Positions 26,886-35,044 of a stretch of DNA of 64,000 nucleotides are shown here, piece after piece (positions within the stretch are counted from its first letter, which is position 1; each line of letters starts with the position of its first letter). Source of the stretch: Bacillus weihaiensis (GTDB lineage Bacteria > Bacillota > Bacilli > Bacillales > Bacillaceae). The DNA is taken from NCBI RefSeq assembly GCF_001889165.1, contig NZ_CP016020.1, positions 3,632,501-3,696,500 of the forward strand, written 5' to 3'. The notes beneath the pieces were generated by a model. The model was not told the DNA's origin and ran no database searches. It worked only from the letters and a program-made list of their open reading frames with translations. Position numbers and translations under genes: made by a program.

Positions 26886-28163
26886 ATGAAGATAAGAGAC
26901 TGGGATTATAACCTAAAGATTCGATTGTTTGGTGAAGCCTTAATGAACATTACCTTTTGGATGTTCTTCCCTTTTCTAACAATCTACTTCGCGGATGTGT
27001 TCGGGAAAGGAAAGGCAGGGCTTTTCCTCATTATTTCACAAGTTTTTTCAGTGCTAGCGAATTTAATGGGTGGATATTTTGCCGATCGCTTCGGCCGTAA
27101 AACGATGATGGTCGTTGGTTCCTTTGGTCAAGGCTTATCATTTCTCGTTTTTGCCTTATCTAATTCCCCATGGTTTCAGCTACCTGTTTTAAGCTTTATT
27201 TGTTTTGCATTCGCAGGAGTATTTGGATCATTTTATTGGCCTGCATCACAGGCAATGGTCGCAGATGTGGTTGATGAAAAAGACCGAAGTAGTGTGTTTG
27301 CTGTTTTTTATACCTCCATTAATATAGCGGTTGTCATCGGCCCTATTTTAGGTGCCATTTTTTACGTTCGCTATCCGTTTGAGGTACTAGTCGTTGCCGG
27401 AATTATATGTATGTTCCTGTCCCTTCTCTTAGCAAAACAAACAAGAGAAACAGCACCAACATATAAAGTAGAAAATGAGCTAGCTACAATGAAATGGTAT
27501 CATCCGATCATTAAGCAGGTTAAAGATTATCAAGTGATTTTTAAAGATGCTACCTTCTTATTATATATTGTCGCGGGAATTCTTGTTGCGATGACGTTCA
27601 TGCAATTAGATATGATTATTCCTGTTTACATTACAGACATGATTCAACAGCAGGAGCTTCTTCGTATAGGAGACTGGTCATTAACCGTTAATGGTGAGCA
27701 AGCATTTGGAATGATCTTATCTGAGAATGGGTTACTCGTTGCTTTGTTTACAATTGTTGTAACGAAGTGGATGGCAACCTTCTATGAGCGAAATGTGTTT
27801 ATGATCTCTTCCCTTATTTATAGTGTTGCTATTATAACCTTTGGATTATCTAACTCACTATGGATTTACATCTTGGCGATGGGCTTATTTACATTCGCCG
27901 AGCTGATGACAGCAGGAATTCAACAAACGTTTGTTTCAAAGCTTGCACCTGAGCACATGCGTGGACAGTATTTTGCTGCTGCAAGTCTTAAGTATACAAT
28001 TGGACGAACAATTGCACCTATCGCTATTCCAATGTCCCTTTGGTTTGGCTATACGACAACATTTATCATCATTGGTGGATTGGCGATGTTTAGCGCATTC
28101 CTCTACTATCTTATGTTTCAAAAAGCAGAGCAACAAGCGGTGAAGCAAGTAAATGTAAGGTAA
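26886..28163 (+). CDS. Major facilitator superfamily transporter (DHA1-type)
   Basis: The ATG at 26886 (MKIRDWDYNLKIR) has TTGAGGG 8 bases upstream; an earlier in-frame ATG is less well placed. The 425-residue protein has twelve helices with the loop 2-3 signature GGYFADRFGRKTMM and an extended external loop in the second half (about 230-270). It is probably a multidrug-type exporter. It ends 35 bases before repeat copy 1, whose hairpin could terminate it. Confidence 0.85.
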   Translation: MKIRDWDYNLKIRLFGEALMNITFWMFFPFLTIYFADVFGKGKAGLFLIISQVFSVLANLMGGYFADRFGRKTMMVVGSFGQGLSFLVFALSNSPWFQLPVLSFICFAFAGVFGSFYWPASQAMVADVVDEKDRSSVFAVFYTSINIAVVIGPILGAIFYVRYPFEVLVVAGIICMFLSLLLAKQTRETAPTYKVENELATMKWYHPIIKQVKDYQVIFKDATFLLYIVAGILVAMTFMQLDMIIPVYITDMIQQQELLRIGDWSLTVNGEQAFGMILSENGLLVALFTIVVTKWMATFYERNVFMISSLIYSVAIITFGLSNSLWIYILAMGLFTFAELMTAGIQQTFVSKLAPEHMRGQYFAAASLKYTIGRTIAPIAIPMSLWFGYTTTFIIIGGLAMFSAFLYYLMFQKAEQQAVKQVNVR

Positions 28164-28198
28164 GGTAGTTGTGACACTTACCAACATATTAGGTAAAT

Positions 28199-28467
28199 GA
28201 GGCTGGGACATAAGCGTTTATAGTTAATGAGAAACCCGAACGATCAGGTGATATTTCAATGGAAATCTCCCATATCGTTCGGGTTTTATTCTTTCTCACT
28301 ACATGTGGCTTCCTCCCTAGGAAAAAGCAATTCATTTTTCCACCGCAAAAAGCAAGTGGATGCAGCGGAATGGAACGTACTTGTTCTTCCACCACACCAT
28401 ATTAATAAGTAACCACGTGTCTAACGATAATTGTTCGTCTTTTAAATAAATGATTGAGTTTTAACCC
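28199..28467 (+). repeat. Modular dispersed repeat, copy 1
   Basis: This copy opens with GAGGCTGGGACATAAG and contains a long hairpin (AAACCCGAACGAT with its complement, 28232-28288). It then has a divergent middle and a conserved 3' module (TTCTTCCACCACACCATATT and on to TTTTAACCCA). Copy 2 at 30826-31104 is inverted. The outer modules are roughly 90 percent identical by eye; the middle is not. Confidence 0.9.
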
Positions 28468-28498
28468 ATGATTTTTTTATGAAAGCCTCTATTTCACT

Positions 28499-29986
28499 TT
28501 ACTTCCTATGCAAATTGGTTTCTTTTATATTCGCTGCCTTTTTCGCTGTATCCTTCATCCAGTCGGCGATTCTATGGTGCTCTTCTGTTAGATTTTCAAC
28601 AGTAGCACTCATTTCTTCAAGCCCTGCAGAGGATTGCTCGATAATTGACGCTAGTTCATTTGTCGACATTTCCACATTTTCAGATTGTTTTTTCACCGTT
28701 TCACTAAGCTTCGTAAACCTATCAAACTCACCTGATAAATGATCGAGTGTCATCTTAACAGAATGGATGGATGCTGATACTTTTCCCGTCGAAGTCACAC
28801 CTTTATTAATATATGCGTGACTTTCAGTAAGCTTAGCAACTGCTTTTTCATTACTATTATTTAATGTTTGAAGATTTGTGTTGATTTTTTCCGTCGTTGC
28901 TCTTGTTACATCTGCAAGCTTTCGAATTTCTGTTGCAACCACGGAGAAGCCCTTGCCAGATTCCCCTGCTCTCGCTGCTTCAATAGATGCATTCAATGCG
29001 AGTAATCCTGTTTGATCCGTAATATCCTTTATAGAATTTGTTAAGGTATTCATCTCCGTTACCGTTATTGTCAGTAGATTGAACGCTTCATCTACTTGGC
29101 TAATCATCTCCTTGAGCTCATTCATATCATGATGTAACTCAGTTGCGAAGCTTTCACTTTCTCCAATTGTCTCGCTTGCTACCTCTGCCTCTGTCTTCAA
29201 ATCTGCCGATACAATATGGAGCTGCGTCATTGATTCCATCGACTCTTTTGCATTAACCGAAATATCACTAATTTGTCCAGACTGCGCTTGACTACCAGAG
29301 GCCATTTCTTGAATGGCACTTTGCATATCTTTTTGTACATCTAAGCCACTTTGAACCTGTTGATTTACCTTTGTAATCGCTTCAATAATACCACTAACAT
29401 TTTCCTCAAGATGCTGCTTTTGCTGATTTTTCAATTTTGTCTCCTCTTCAGCCTCTTTAACAAATAATTGCAATTGCTTAAATTGCTTAGAGTTCAGAAA
29501 AATAACCACACCTAATGTAATGGCCATTAAAAGATAAATGATCATCGAAGAAGCATAAATTGTGTTAAGAGCAACATCCTTTTCTTCCTTAAATAGAAAA
29601 GAAAGGACCATCGTAATAAAGCCAAGTGTATAGCCAACGATAAAAACATCTCGCTTCATATGAATAGAAGAGATTAACGTTAAAAAAATCGTAATTAAAA
29701 TGATTTCAGCATTAGGCGCGAAAATAAATAAAGAACTAATAATAAACAAATAAATCAGTACAATCCCTACATATGGAAAAAGAATCGGCCTTTTGAGTAG
29801 CTTTTGGAAAATAAAAAACGTTAGTGTAAACGCTAATAATTCAATACTATAAAAAATCCCTTTGTCTATATCTCCTACAAAAAATGTTTTCGACATCGCT
29901 AATAGTGTGGCGATCGAAAAGGTTATAAACATCAACGTATTTTTCCTCTTTATATCCCCTGTCACAAGTTGACCAATGGCATTCAT
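28499..29986 (-). CDS. Methyl-accepting chemotaxis protein with multi-helix membrane sensor
   Basis: The 495-residue receptor has six or so closely packed N-terminal helices (about 15-175) and no extracytoplasmic sensor domain, then a cytoplasmic signalling domain with the hairpin tip [24 protein letters not shown]. It would sense a membrane-associated or membrane-soluble signal and pass it to CheA. AAAGGGGGATATACGG precedes the ATG. A sigma-D-like promoter lies upstream, as expected of motility genes. It is monocistronic and lies between the two inverted repeat copies. Confidence 0.9.
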   Translation of the reverse strand: MNAIGQLVTGDIKRKNTLMFITFSIATLLAMSKTFFVGDIDKGIFYSIELLAFTLTFFIFQKLLKRPILFPYVGIVLIYLFIISSLFIFAPNAEIILITIFLTLISSIHMKRDVFIVGYTLGFITMVLSFLFKEEKDVALNTIYASSMIIYLLMAITLGVVIFLNSKQFKQLQLFVKEAEEETKLKNQQKQHLEENVSGIIEAITKVNQQVQSGLDVQKDMQSAIQEMASGSQAQSGQISDISVNAKESMESMTQLHIVSADLKTEAEVASETIGESESFATELHHDMNELKEMISQVDEAFNLLTITVTEMNTLTNSIKDITDQTGLLALNASIEAARAGESGKGFSVVATEIRKLADVTRATTEKINTNLQTLNNSNEKAVAKLTESHAYINKGVTSTGKVSASIHSVKMTLDHLSGEFDRFTKLSETVKKQSENVEMSTNELASIIEQSSAGLEEMSATVENLTEEHHRIADWMKDTAKKAANIKETNLHRK

Positions 29987-30031
29987 CCGTATATCCCCCT
30001 TTATACTTAGTAAGCCTATATTAAAAGAAAT

Positions 30032-30058
30032 ATATCACATTCTACACATAGACTTTTA
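30032..30058 (-). promoter_or_regulatory. Sigma-D-like promoter of the chemotaxis receptor gene
   Basis: On the minus strand TAAA, a 15-base spacer and TGTGATAT fit the sigma-D pattern TAAA-N15-GCCGATAT, with six of eight -10 positions matching. It lies about 45 bases before the start codon. Confidence 0.6.
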
Positions 30059-30533
30059 TCAGAATTTGTCGAAGAGTGAAAATATTTAAGGATAGATGGC
30101 CTAGGTAAATCGAATGGTGTCTCTCTTTCGTCAAAGTACGTCTATTATTCTAGGAGAAAAAACTCAGATGTTCCCGATTTAAAAGGATGGTCGTCATTTA
30201 CAACTAAAGATGTAGGATAAGTATGAGGTACCGCTCAAGATTAATAGGGGGATGGAGATCGTCGTAGGATTTAGGTTCTTTCTATATGGAAAAGCGGATA
30301 CTTTTAGAATAAGTTCTATGGCATATCTTACCTTTGAGGCGGAATTTGTCCGACTCTACTAGAATTGCTCAATTTCGGCGCGGAATTACTCTTTACTTAA
30401 CGAGATCTTTCGTGTAAATCCGAAAACTACCGATTACATCACAACAAAGCTTAAGAAAAGAACTAGAAAAAATTTTTTACCATTAAAATCCCATCATGAC
30501 GGGATTTTAGAAAATCCAAGGAAAATTCACCCC

Positions 30534-30616
30534 TTCACACATGTTTTTAATAATGTTAAAATGGCACCACAAAACGGATAAAAGCCACTATTCTTCTAGG
30601 GTAGCGGCTCTTTTTG
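30534..30616 (+). promoter_or_regulatory. yflJ promoter with an attenuator-like leader hairpin
   Basis: TTCACA (30534-30539) and TAAAAT (30557-30562) are 17 bases apart. About 20 bases after the expected start, AGCCACTA (30583-30590) pairs with TAGCGGCT (30602-30609) with one mismatch and is followed by CTTTTTG. This terminator-like element sits inside the yflJ leader rather than after a gene. Confidence 0.5.
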
Positions 30617-30678
30617 TCCCGTCTTTTTAGGCGGTGTTTCATAGATTCATTTATATTTTTTTTGAAAGGGTGATTTCA

Positions 30679-30810
30679 ATGCATTACGGAAGCAAAGGCT
30701 GGTATGTCAGCGAATTAAAGAAATTAGGTGTTCGCCGTCATGAAGAGAGAAAACTCGAAAGCTACAAAAAACACTTTCTAGCAAACTTACTTGAAAAACA
30801 TAGTAAGTAA
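30679..30810 (+). CDS. yflJ: YflJ, DUF2639 family protein (43 aa)
   Basis: The peptide begins MHYGSKGWYVSELKKLGVRR and continues HEERKLESYKKHFLANLLEKH, the pattern of the short DUF2639/YflJ family. GAAAGGGTG precedes the ATG. Function is unknown. Its position near nos agrees with B. subtilis. The leader hairpin upstream suggests control after transcription starts. Confidence 0.85.
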   Translation: MHYGSKGWYVSELKKLGVRRHEERKLESYKKHFLANLLEKHSK

Positions 30811-30825
30811 ATGTAAGAATAGCTT

Positions 30826-31104
30826 GGGTCAAAACTCAATCATTTTTTAAAAGACGAGCGATTATCGTTTGACACGTTGATCCTTATTAATATGGTGTGG
30901 TGGAAGAATCAGTACGTTTTTTCCTCTCACCCCCGCCGGAGTCAAGTGTCTTTTCGCTCCATTACACTAGCGATTACCAATCGTATGCATAAACAATACA
31001 TGTAGTGATAAAGAATAAAACCCGAACGATATGGGAGATTTTCATTGAAAAATCACCTGATCGTTCGGGTTTCTCATTAACTAAATACACTTTGTCCAAG
31101 CCTC
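30826..31104 (-). repeat. Modular dispersed repeat, copy 2 (inverted)
   Basis: On the minus strand it opens GAGGCTTGGACAAAG, contains the same long hairpin and ends with the same ATGATTGAGTTTTGACCCA module as copy 1. The middle differs and includes AATGGAGCGAAAAGACACTT, a string typical of another Bacillus intergenic repeat. It directly follows the stop of the small membrane gene at 31115. Confidence 0.9.
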
Positions 31105-31114
31105 TTTATGATTG

Positions 31115-31321
31115 TTATGTGTAATAGCCAAAAGCAGATAAGATCAATACACCGATGATAGATACTGCAATACCTGTTACAAATGTGACCAAAACTGTCC
31201 TTACTTTCCTCGTATCTAACCAGACTGTGACTACGAGAATGAGGGTGAAGAGAGCTCCAAAGAATAAAGAAGCGATTTGGCTAGTTGGTGTAATCCAGTC
31301 AAACCAGCTTAAAAAATTCAT
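31115..31321 (-). CDS. Small two-helix membrane protein, unknown function (68 aa)
   Basis: AGGAGG lies 9 bases before the ATG. Two hydrophobic segments (about 16-36 and 42-64) flank a short basic loop DTRKVR. No family recognised. The repeat copy at 30826-31104 begins right after its stop and could supply a terminator. Confidence 0.65.
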   Translation of the reverse strand: MNFLSWFDWITPTSQIASLFFGALFTLILVVTVWLDTRKVRTVLVTFVTGIAVSIIGVLILSAFGYYT

Positions 31322-31526
31322 GTCTAACAGCCTCCTACCTTTACTCGTTATTTTCGTTATTTCTTACTTAATCACAATGATCAGCCTCATAAATCTTCCA
31401 CTACATGATCACTTCATACCCGGCTTCCATATTTTCGATTTACTTTTTTCGTGGAAAAAATGTGCCGTCACATATGTACTACATGCACTTAATAGCTTTA
31501 TGATTTCAATGTCATTTCCCTGACTT

Positions 31527-31960
31527 GTGAACAAGGTAATTCAGCGTCTTAAGAATGACATGATGTTTTGTCTTGATTGTGGTTTCCTAATTTCTGACAA
31601 CATTCCGTTTTAAATACTCACGAATGATTACTTAAATAAGTGAATCACGTGTTCCCTGAGCGTGTTTAAGAAACTCTTCTTCTACAAGTTATATCCGAAG
31701 GATTTGTTTCAGATGATATAGTTGCGATTGATGCCACTTATTTGAAGCAAGAGATTGATTTCCAGTAAAAGATGAGCAACCAAAAGCCAATCCGTAAAAA
31801 CGCGGACGTAAATTAAAAGAAGAACGTGAAAAGTGGCTTCAAGAAATGGCTGAAAAAGAAACAAATCTCCCAATTTATGAAAAGCCGATTGAAGCAAAAT
31901 TAGATGTTACTCTTGATGATTTATGTTGTTATACAACCCTAACACGAGGCTCTCAATGAT
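31527..31960 (+). pseudogene. Eroded IS1182-family transposase fragment
   Basis: Fragments in different frames line up with an IS1182-type transposase: VIQRLKNDMMFCLDCGFLIS near 31530, a SRMIT-ISES stretch with internal stops, LLQVISEGFVSDDIVAIDA (31675-31735), and, after a one-base shift near 31766, KRGRKLKEEREKWLQEMAEK followed by ETNLPIYEKPIEAKLDV. Several stops and at least one frameshift show it is long dead. The N- and C-terminal ends and the terminal inverted repeats are not seen. Confidence 0.75.
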
Positions 31961-32000
31961 GGTTACCTTTAAATAGGTTCTTTGAACGAAAACTGCTTAA

Positions 32001-32128
32001 GGTTGAATGGAGCGGAAGTGCGAGACTCCTGCGGGAGGAGTGGGACAGGTGAGACCCCACAGGCGTTTACGCCGAGGAGGCTCACCGCCCACCCCGCGGA
32101 AAGCGAGCAACTGGAGCGGAATTCAACC
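32001..32128. repeat. GC-rich dispersed Bacillus repeat (128 bp)
   Basis: The element is bounded by GGTTGAAT and ATTCAACC, contains GGAGCGGAAGTGCGAGACTC and GGCGTTTACGCCGAGGAGGC, and is far more GC-rich than its surroundings. I recognise this as the type of intergenic repeat scattered through many Bacillus genomes; its function is not established. It lies next to the dead transposase. Confidence 0.85.
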
Positions 32129-32296
32129 AGACCGGACACTTGATATATAGCCATAAGTTTACGAAATTAACATTCTGTAGGTCTGTGTTTCTTTAAAATA
32201 AGCAATTATGAAATTGATTCACTCATAAAAAGAAAAAGGTTTCTTAATCGTATCAATCCACCACCTCCATACCAATATTTTCTATTTTTATTTTAC

Positions 32297-32336
32297 CAAA
32301 AAAGAAGAGATAAAACCATGATGATCTTATCTCTTC
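32297..32336 (-). terminator. Terminator of nos
   Basis: GAAGAGATA pairs with TATCTCTTC across a 15-base loop and is followed by TTTTTTGG on the minus strand, 24 bases after the nos stop. Confidence 0.8.
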
Positions 32337-32359
32337 AAGCTAGTATCAGGCGTGAACCG

Positions 32360-33484
32360 TTAAATTGGTTCCCGATGCTCGTTACGCTGTTGATTGTAGG
32401 GTAAGTCTTGATAAAAATAGTTAGGTTTAACGATTTTATTTTCATAGCTAGTATGAAAAATATGAGTCGTTGCGGGTGAGACAGGTGGAATGAGCCATGT
32501 CCAATCACCCGTTACATGTCTACAGCTTGCTTTTTCATTTTGCTCGAATCGTTTAAATTGCTGAGCAGATGTATGGTGGTCAACAATACTAACACCTGCC
32601 TGTTTAAAGGAATGAAGCACCGCAACATTTAGCTCCACAAGTGCACGATCCTTCCAGAGATTCGCATTTGTGCGAGTATCTAATCCCATAATGGAAGCTA
32701 CTTTCGGTAAGAAGTCATACCTAAATGGATCGGCTAAGTTCCTCGCACCAATTTCTGTTTCCATATACCAGCCATTAAAAGGTGCGGCAGAATAGTGGAT
32801 CCCACCGATTTCAAGCATCATGTCTGAAATAATAGGTACACCATACCATTTCATCTGCAGGTCACTTATTCCCTCAATGTCAGGATGGGTAATTGAGACT
32901 TCTACCACATCATCTTTTGCAAATGTAAACAGCTTCGGATTCTGGTTGTCTTTTTGGATAACGAGTGGAAGGACATCATAATGTGTCCCTTCCCCCTTCC
33001 AACCTAACGCCTCACATTCCTTTGTAAAAGAAATGGATGCAGGATCACCTAGTGTACCATTTTCCGTTTCATAGCCAGCATAACGGATAAGCTGGTGGTT
33101 CCAAATGCGCATCCGGTTTTGCTTCCCTAAGTCTGGTTTAAAAATGGTGATTGTGGGTTTGATTTTCCCCTTATTCGTAGCAAACGTAAGATGATGCTGG
33201 AGTGCCTGAAATACGGCTTCCTCTGTATCAGCTTCTCGCTCATCAAAAACAGTTAAATTATCCCAAAAGAGTCGACCAATACACTTGTTGCTATTACGCC
33301 ATGCCATTTTCGCCCCATGTGAAAGCTCTTCAAAGGTATGAACATACGTACCAGTCTCTTTAATTTCCTGCTTTATTTCTTCTATTCTTTTATCCGATTG
33401 CTCCGTTGATTTATTTAATTCTTGATAGGCTGTTTGAATAAACTGAATGGCTTCAGTCTCTAACTGTTTGTTGGTTGTAACCAA
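32360..33484 (-). CDS. nos: Bacterial nitric oxide synthase, oxygenase domain
   Basis: The 374-residue enzyme oxidises arginine to citrulline and nitric oxide. It is oxygenase-only, as in other Bacillus, and needs an outside flavodoxin-type reductase. The haem ligand is the Cys in [15 protein letters not shown] (about residue 68). The arginine site shows [20 protein letters not shown] with the substrate-binding Glu in [10 protein letters not shown], and the pterin-side segment is [20 protein letters not shown] choose the TTG at 33484, because AGAGGTGA lies 7 bases upstream and overlaps an alternative GTG. It follows a cyclo-ligase-like gene by 78 bases on the same strand. Confidence 0.94.
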   Translation of the reverse strand: MVTTNKQLETEAIQFIQTAYQELNKSTEQSDKRIEEIKQEIKETGTYVHTFEELSHGAKMAWRNSNKCIGRLFWDNLTVFDEREADTEEAVFQALQHHLTFATNKGKIKPTITIFKPDLGKQNRMRIWNHQLIRYAGYETENGTLGDPASISFTKECEALGWKGEGTHYDVLPLVIQKDNQNPKLFTFAKDDVVEVSITHPDIEGISDLQMKWYGVPIISDMMLEIGGIHYSAAPFNGWYMETEIGARNLADPFRYDFLPKVASIMGLDTRTNANLWKDRALVELNVAVLHSFKQAGVSIVDHHTSAQQFKRFEQNEKASCRHVTGDWTWLIPPVSPATTHIFHTSYENKIVKPNYFYQDLPYNQQRNEHREPI

Positions 33485-33562
33485 TCCGGTCACCTCTTAT
33501 AAAAGTTCATTGTCTCTATCATACTCTGACAATGTTCGACACGTCCAATGGTAGTACTTAGT

Positions 33563-34279
33563 TTATTTGTATTTTAGCTCCCATAGCTGCTTTAAAACGG
33601 GCATTTCTTCCATTTCTTCCTCAGTCACATGTTCCCATTCAATTCCGTTCGGCTTTTCATAAGGTGAATTAGTAGGAAAAAGCCCTTCCTCCGTTGCAAT
33701 CCAGTCAACTGATAAATCAAAGGAATCTCTTGGAATTTCATTCTGAACAAGCTGTGAGCTATGAATTGAAGTAACAATAGGCATTGGCGGGTTGCCGAGT
33801 TCTCGTAAAATCCCATACTCACGGTCCGCATAGCCTTCTCCTTTACCTAGTCTTCTCCCATCTGGATGAATCGCTACAGAGCCTACAACCATAAAATCAA
33901 TAGAAGGAATTTCGGTCAGCGGAATTTCCTTTCCATACGATTTAATATGACTCAGGCTTGCTGCTCTTCTTTCCTCTCCCTTTGGCACCCATTCCGGCTT
34001 AACCATGATGAAGCCTGCTTTTAATCGCGGAGTAGGAACTAATAACGTTTTTCCATCTATTAAAATTTGTTTTCGTAATGGTAGCTGTGGAGCATCTGGA
34101 TTAACCTTTATCACCTTAGCCGCTTGATATTCTGGCATAGCTTGAATAAAAGCTGCTGCCTTCTCCGCCCCTTTGAAATTCGGAATTCGATGAACTAATG
34201 GAAACGGAAAGCGACCATTTTTCTCCTCTGTTAGCCGATTCCAAACCTTATGCCTTATTTCATCTTTTGTTTCTGTCAT
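33563..34279 (-). CDS. 5-formyltetrahydrofolate cyclo-ligase family protein
   Basis: The 238-residue protein has the cyclo-ligase nucleotide-binding signature GRRLGKGEGYADREYG (about residue 145) and an N-terminal RHKVWNRL helix in place of the usual basic stretch. It resembles the larger, MTHFSD-type branch rather than short YqgN, so true 5-formyl-THF ligase activity is uncertain. I choose the ATG at 34279 (MTETKDEIRHK), because the longer frame upstream overlaps promoter-like sequence. It is followed by nos on the same strand. Confidence 0.82.
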   Translation of the reverse strand: MTETKDEIRHKVWNRLTEEKNGRFPFPLVHRIPNFKGAEKAAAFIQAMPEYQAAKVIKVNPDAPQLPLRKQILIDGKTLLVPTPRLKAGFIMVKPEWVPKGEERRAASLSHIKSYGKEIPLTEIPSIDFMVVGSVAIHPDGRRLGKGEGYADREYGILRELGNPPMPIVTSIHSSQLVQNEIPRDSFDLSVDWIATEEGLFPTNSPYEKPNGIEWEHVTEEEMEEMPVLKQLWELKYK

Positions 34280-34472
34280 GCTCACCAAGTCCTTTTGTGT
34301 ATTCTTATCATTAGTATAAACAACCGTCAAAGCAAGTACACGAAAAAGCACTTATCCTATCAGACTTTTTTCGTGAATTCTCATTCATTTGTTATAAGAC
34401 TGTGACAGTGGGTAGAGTAGAGAAAGCTCAATAATAAAAGGTAAAAAAAAGAGAAAGGATCTGAGGCTCACC

Positions 34473-34973
34473 ATGTTTGGTTTTGAGGACTTTGCAGTGT
34501 TTTTACGCGCATTTTTTGTCATCTTCCCTCTAGTGACAATTATACATGTTTTGGGCCACTACTTTTTCGCAAAGCTATCAGGCTGCCATGTAAAAATGAT
34601 CGTGGGCTGTGGAAAAAAACTATTCTCGATCGGACCATTAGAATTTAGAATGTTTTACTTTTGGTATGGGGGCTGTGAATTCACCTCCATTAAAGCGACA
34701 ACGAAAGCACGAAACATACTTATCTATCTTGGGGGCTCCATCTTTAACGGACTCTCCATCTTACTCATGTACAGTTTCATTTTTGAAGGAATAATAGAAA
34801 GCTCAAATGTAACCTATCAATTTCTCTACTTTTCTATCTATACCGTCTTCTTTGCTTTAATGCCCATGGATTATCCAGACGGAAGCCCAAGTGATGGAAA
34901 AGCTATCCTAAAAATCATGCGAAACAAGGAAATAGATCATACAACAGATTGCCAGTGGAAACAAACGTCTTAG
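34473..34973 (+). CDS. M50-like (site-2 protease fold) membrane protein lacking the catalytic Glu
   Basis: The 166-residue protein has about four helices. In helix 1 it has HVLGHYFFA (His 25, Val 26, His 29), where active M50 proteases have HExxH. Near residues 135-146 it has YPDGSPSDGKAIL, resembling the family's second metal motif (N/DxxPDG). The His pair is present but the Glu is Val, so I infer a non-proteolytic relative; I have no partner or function. A GAGG-containing site lies about 8 bases before the ATG. It is monocistronic and divergent from the cyclo-ligase gene. Confidence 0.65.
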   Translation: MFGFEDFAVFLRAFFVIFPLVTIIHVLGHYFFAKLSGCHVKMIVGCGKKLFSIGPLEFRMFYFWYGGCEFTSIKATTKARNILIYLGGSIFNGLSILLMYSFIFEGIIESSNVTYQFLYFSIYTVFFALMPMDYPDGSPSDGKAILKIMRNKEIDHTTDCQWKQTS

Positions 34974-34998
34974 GGACAAGATCTAGCATACAAACATA

Positions 34999-35034
34999 AA
35001 AAGGACGTAAAGGCTTAATGCTCTACGTCCTTTT
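34999..35034. terminator. Bidirectional terminator between the M50-like gene and yfmR
   Basis: AAAAGGACGTA pairs perfectly with TACGTCCTTTT across a 14-base loop between two convergent genes. Confidence 0.88.
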
Positions 35035-35044
35035 ACCTGAGAGG

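Larger units (their letters stand above)
29987..30678. other. Long untranslated stretch before yflJ
   Basis: No gene is seen in 690 bases. It contains the sigma-D-like promoter at 30032-30058 and three degenerate GCGGAATT-type stretches near 30338-30400, about 21 bases apart. AAAATCCC pairs with GGGATTTT (30485-30508), a terminator-like hairpin. The yflJ promoter and leader hairpin follow. Confidence 0.5.

Noticed and set aside
31155-31523. 122-codon plus-strand frame
   Set aside because: It is antisense to the well-supported 68-residue membrane gene and has no ribosome binding site.
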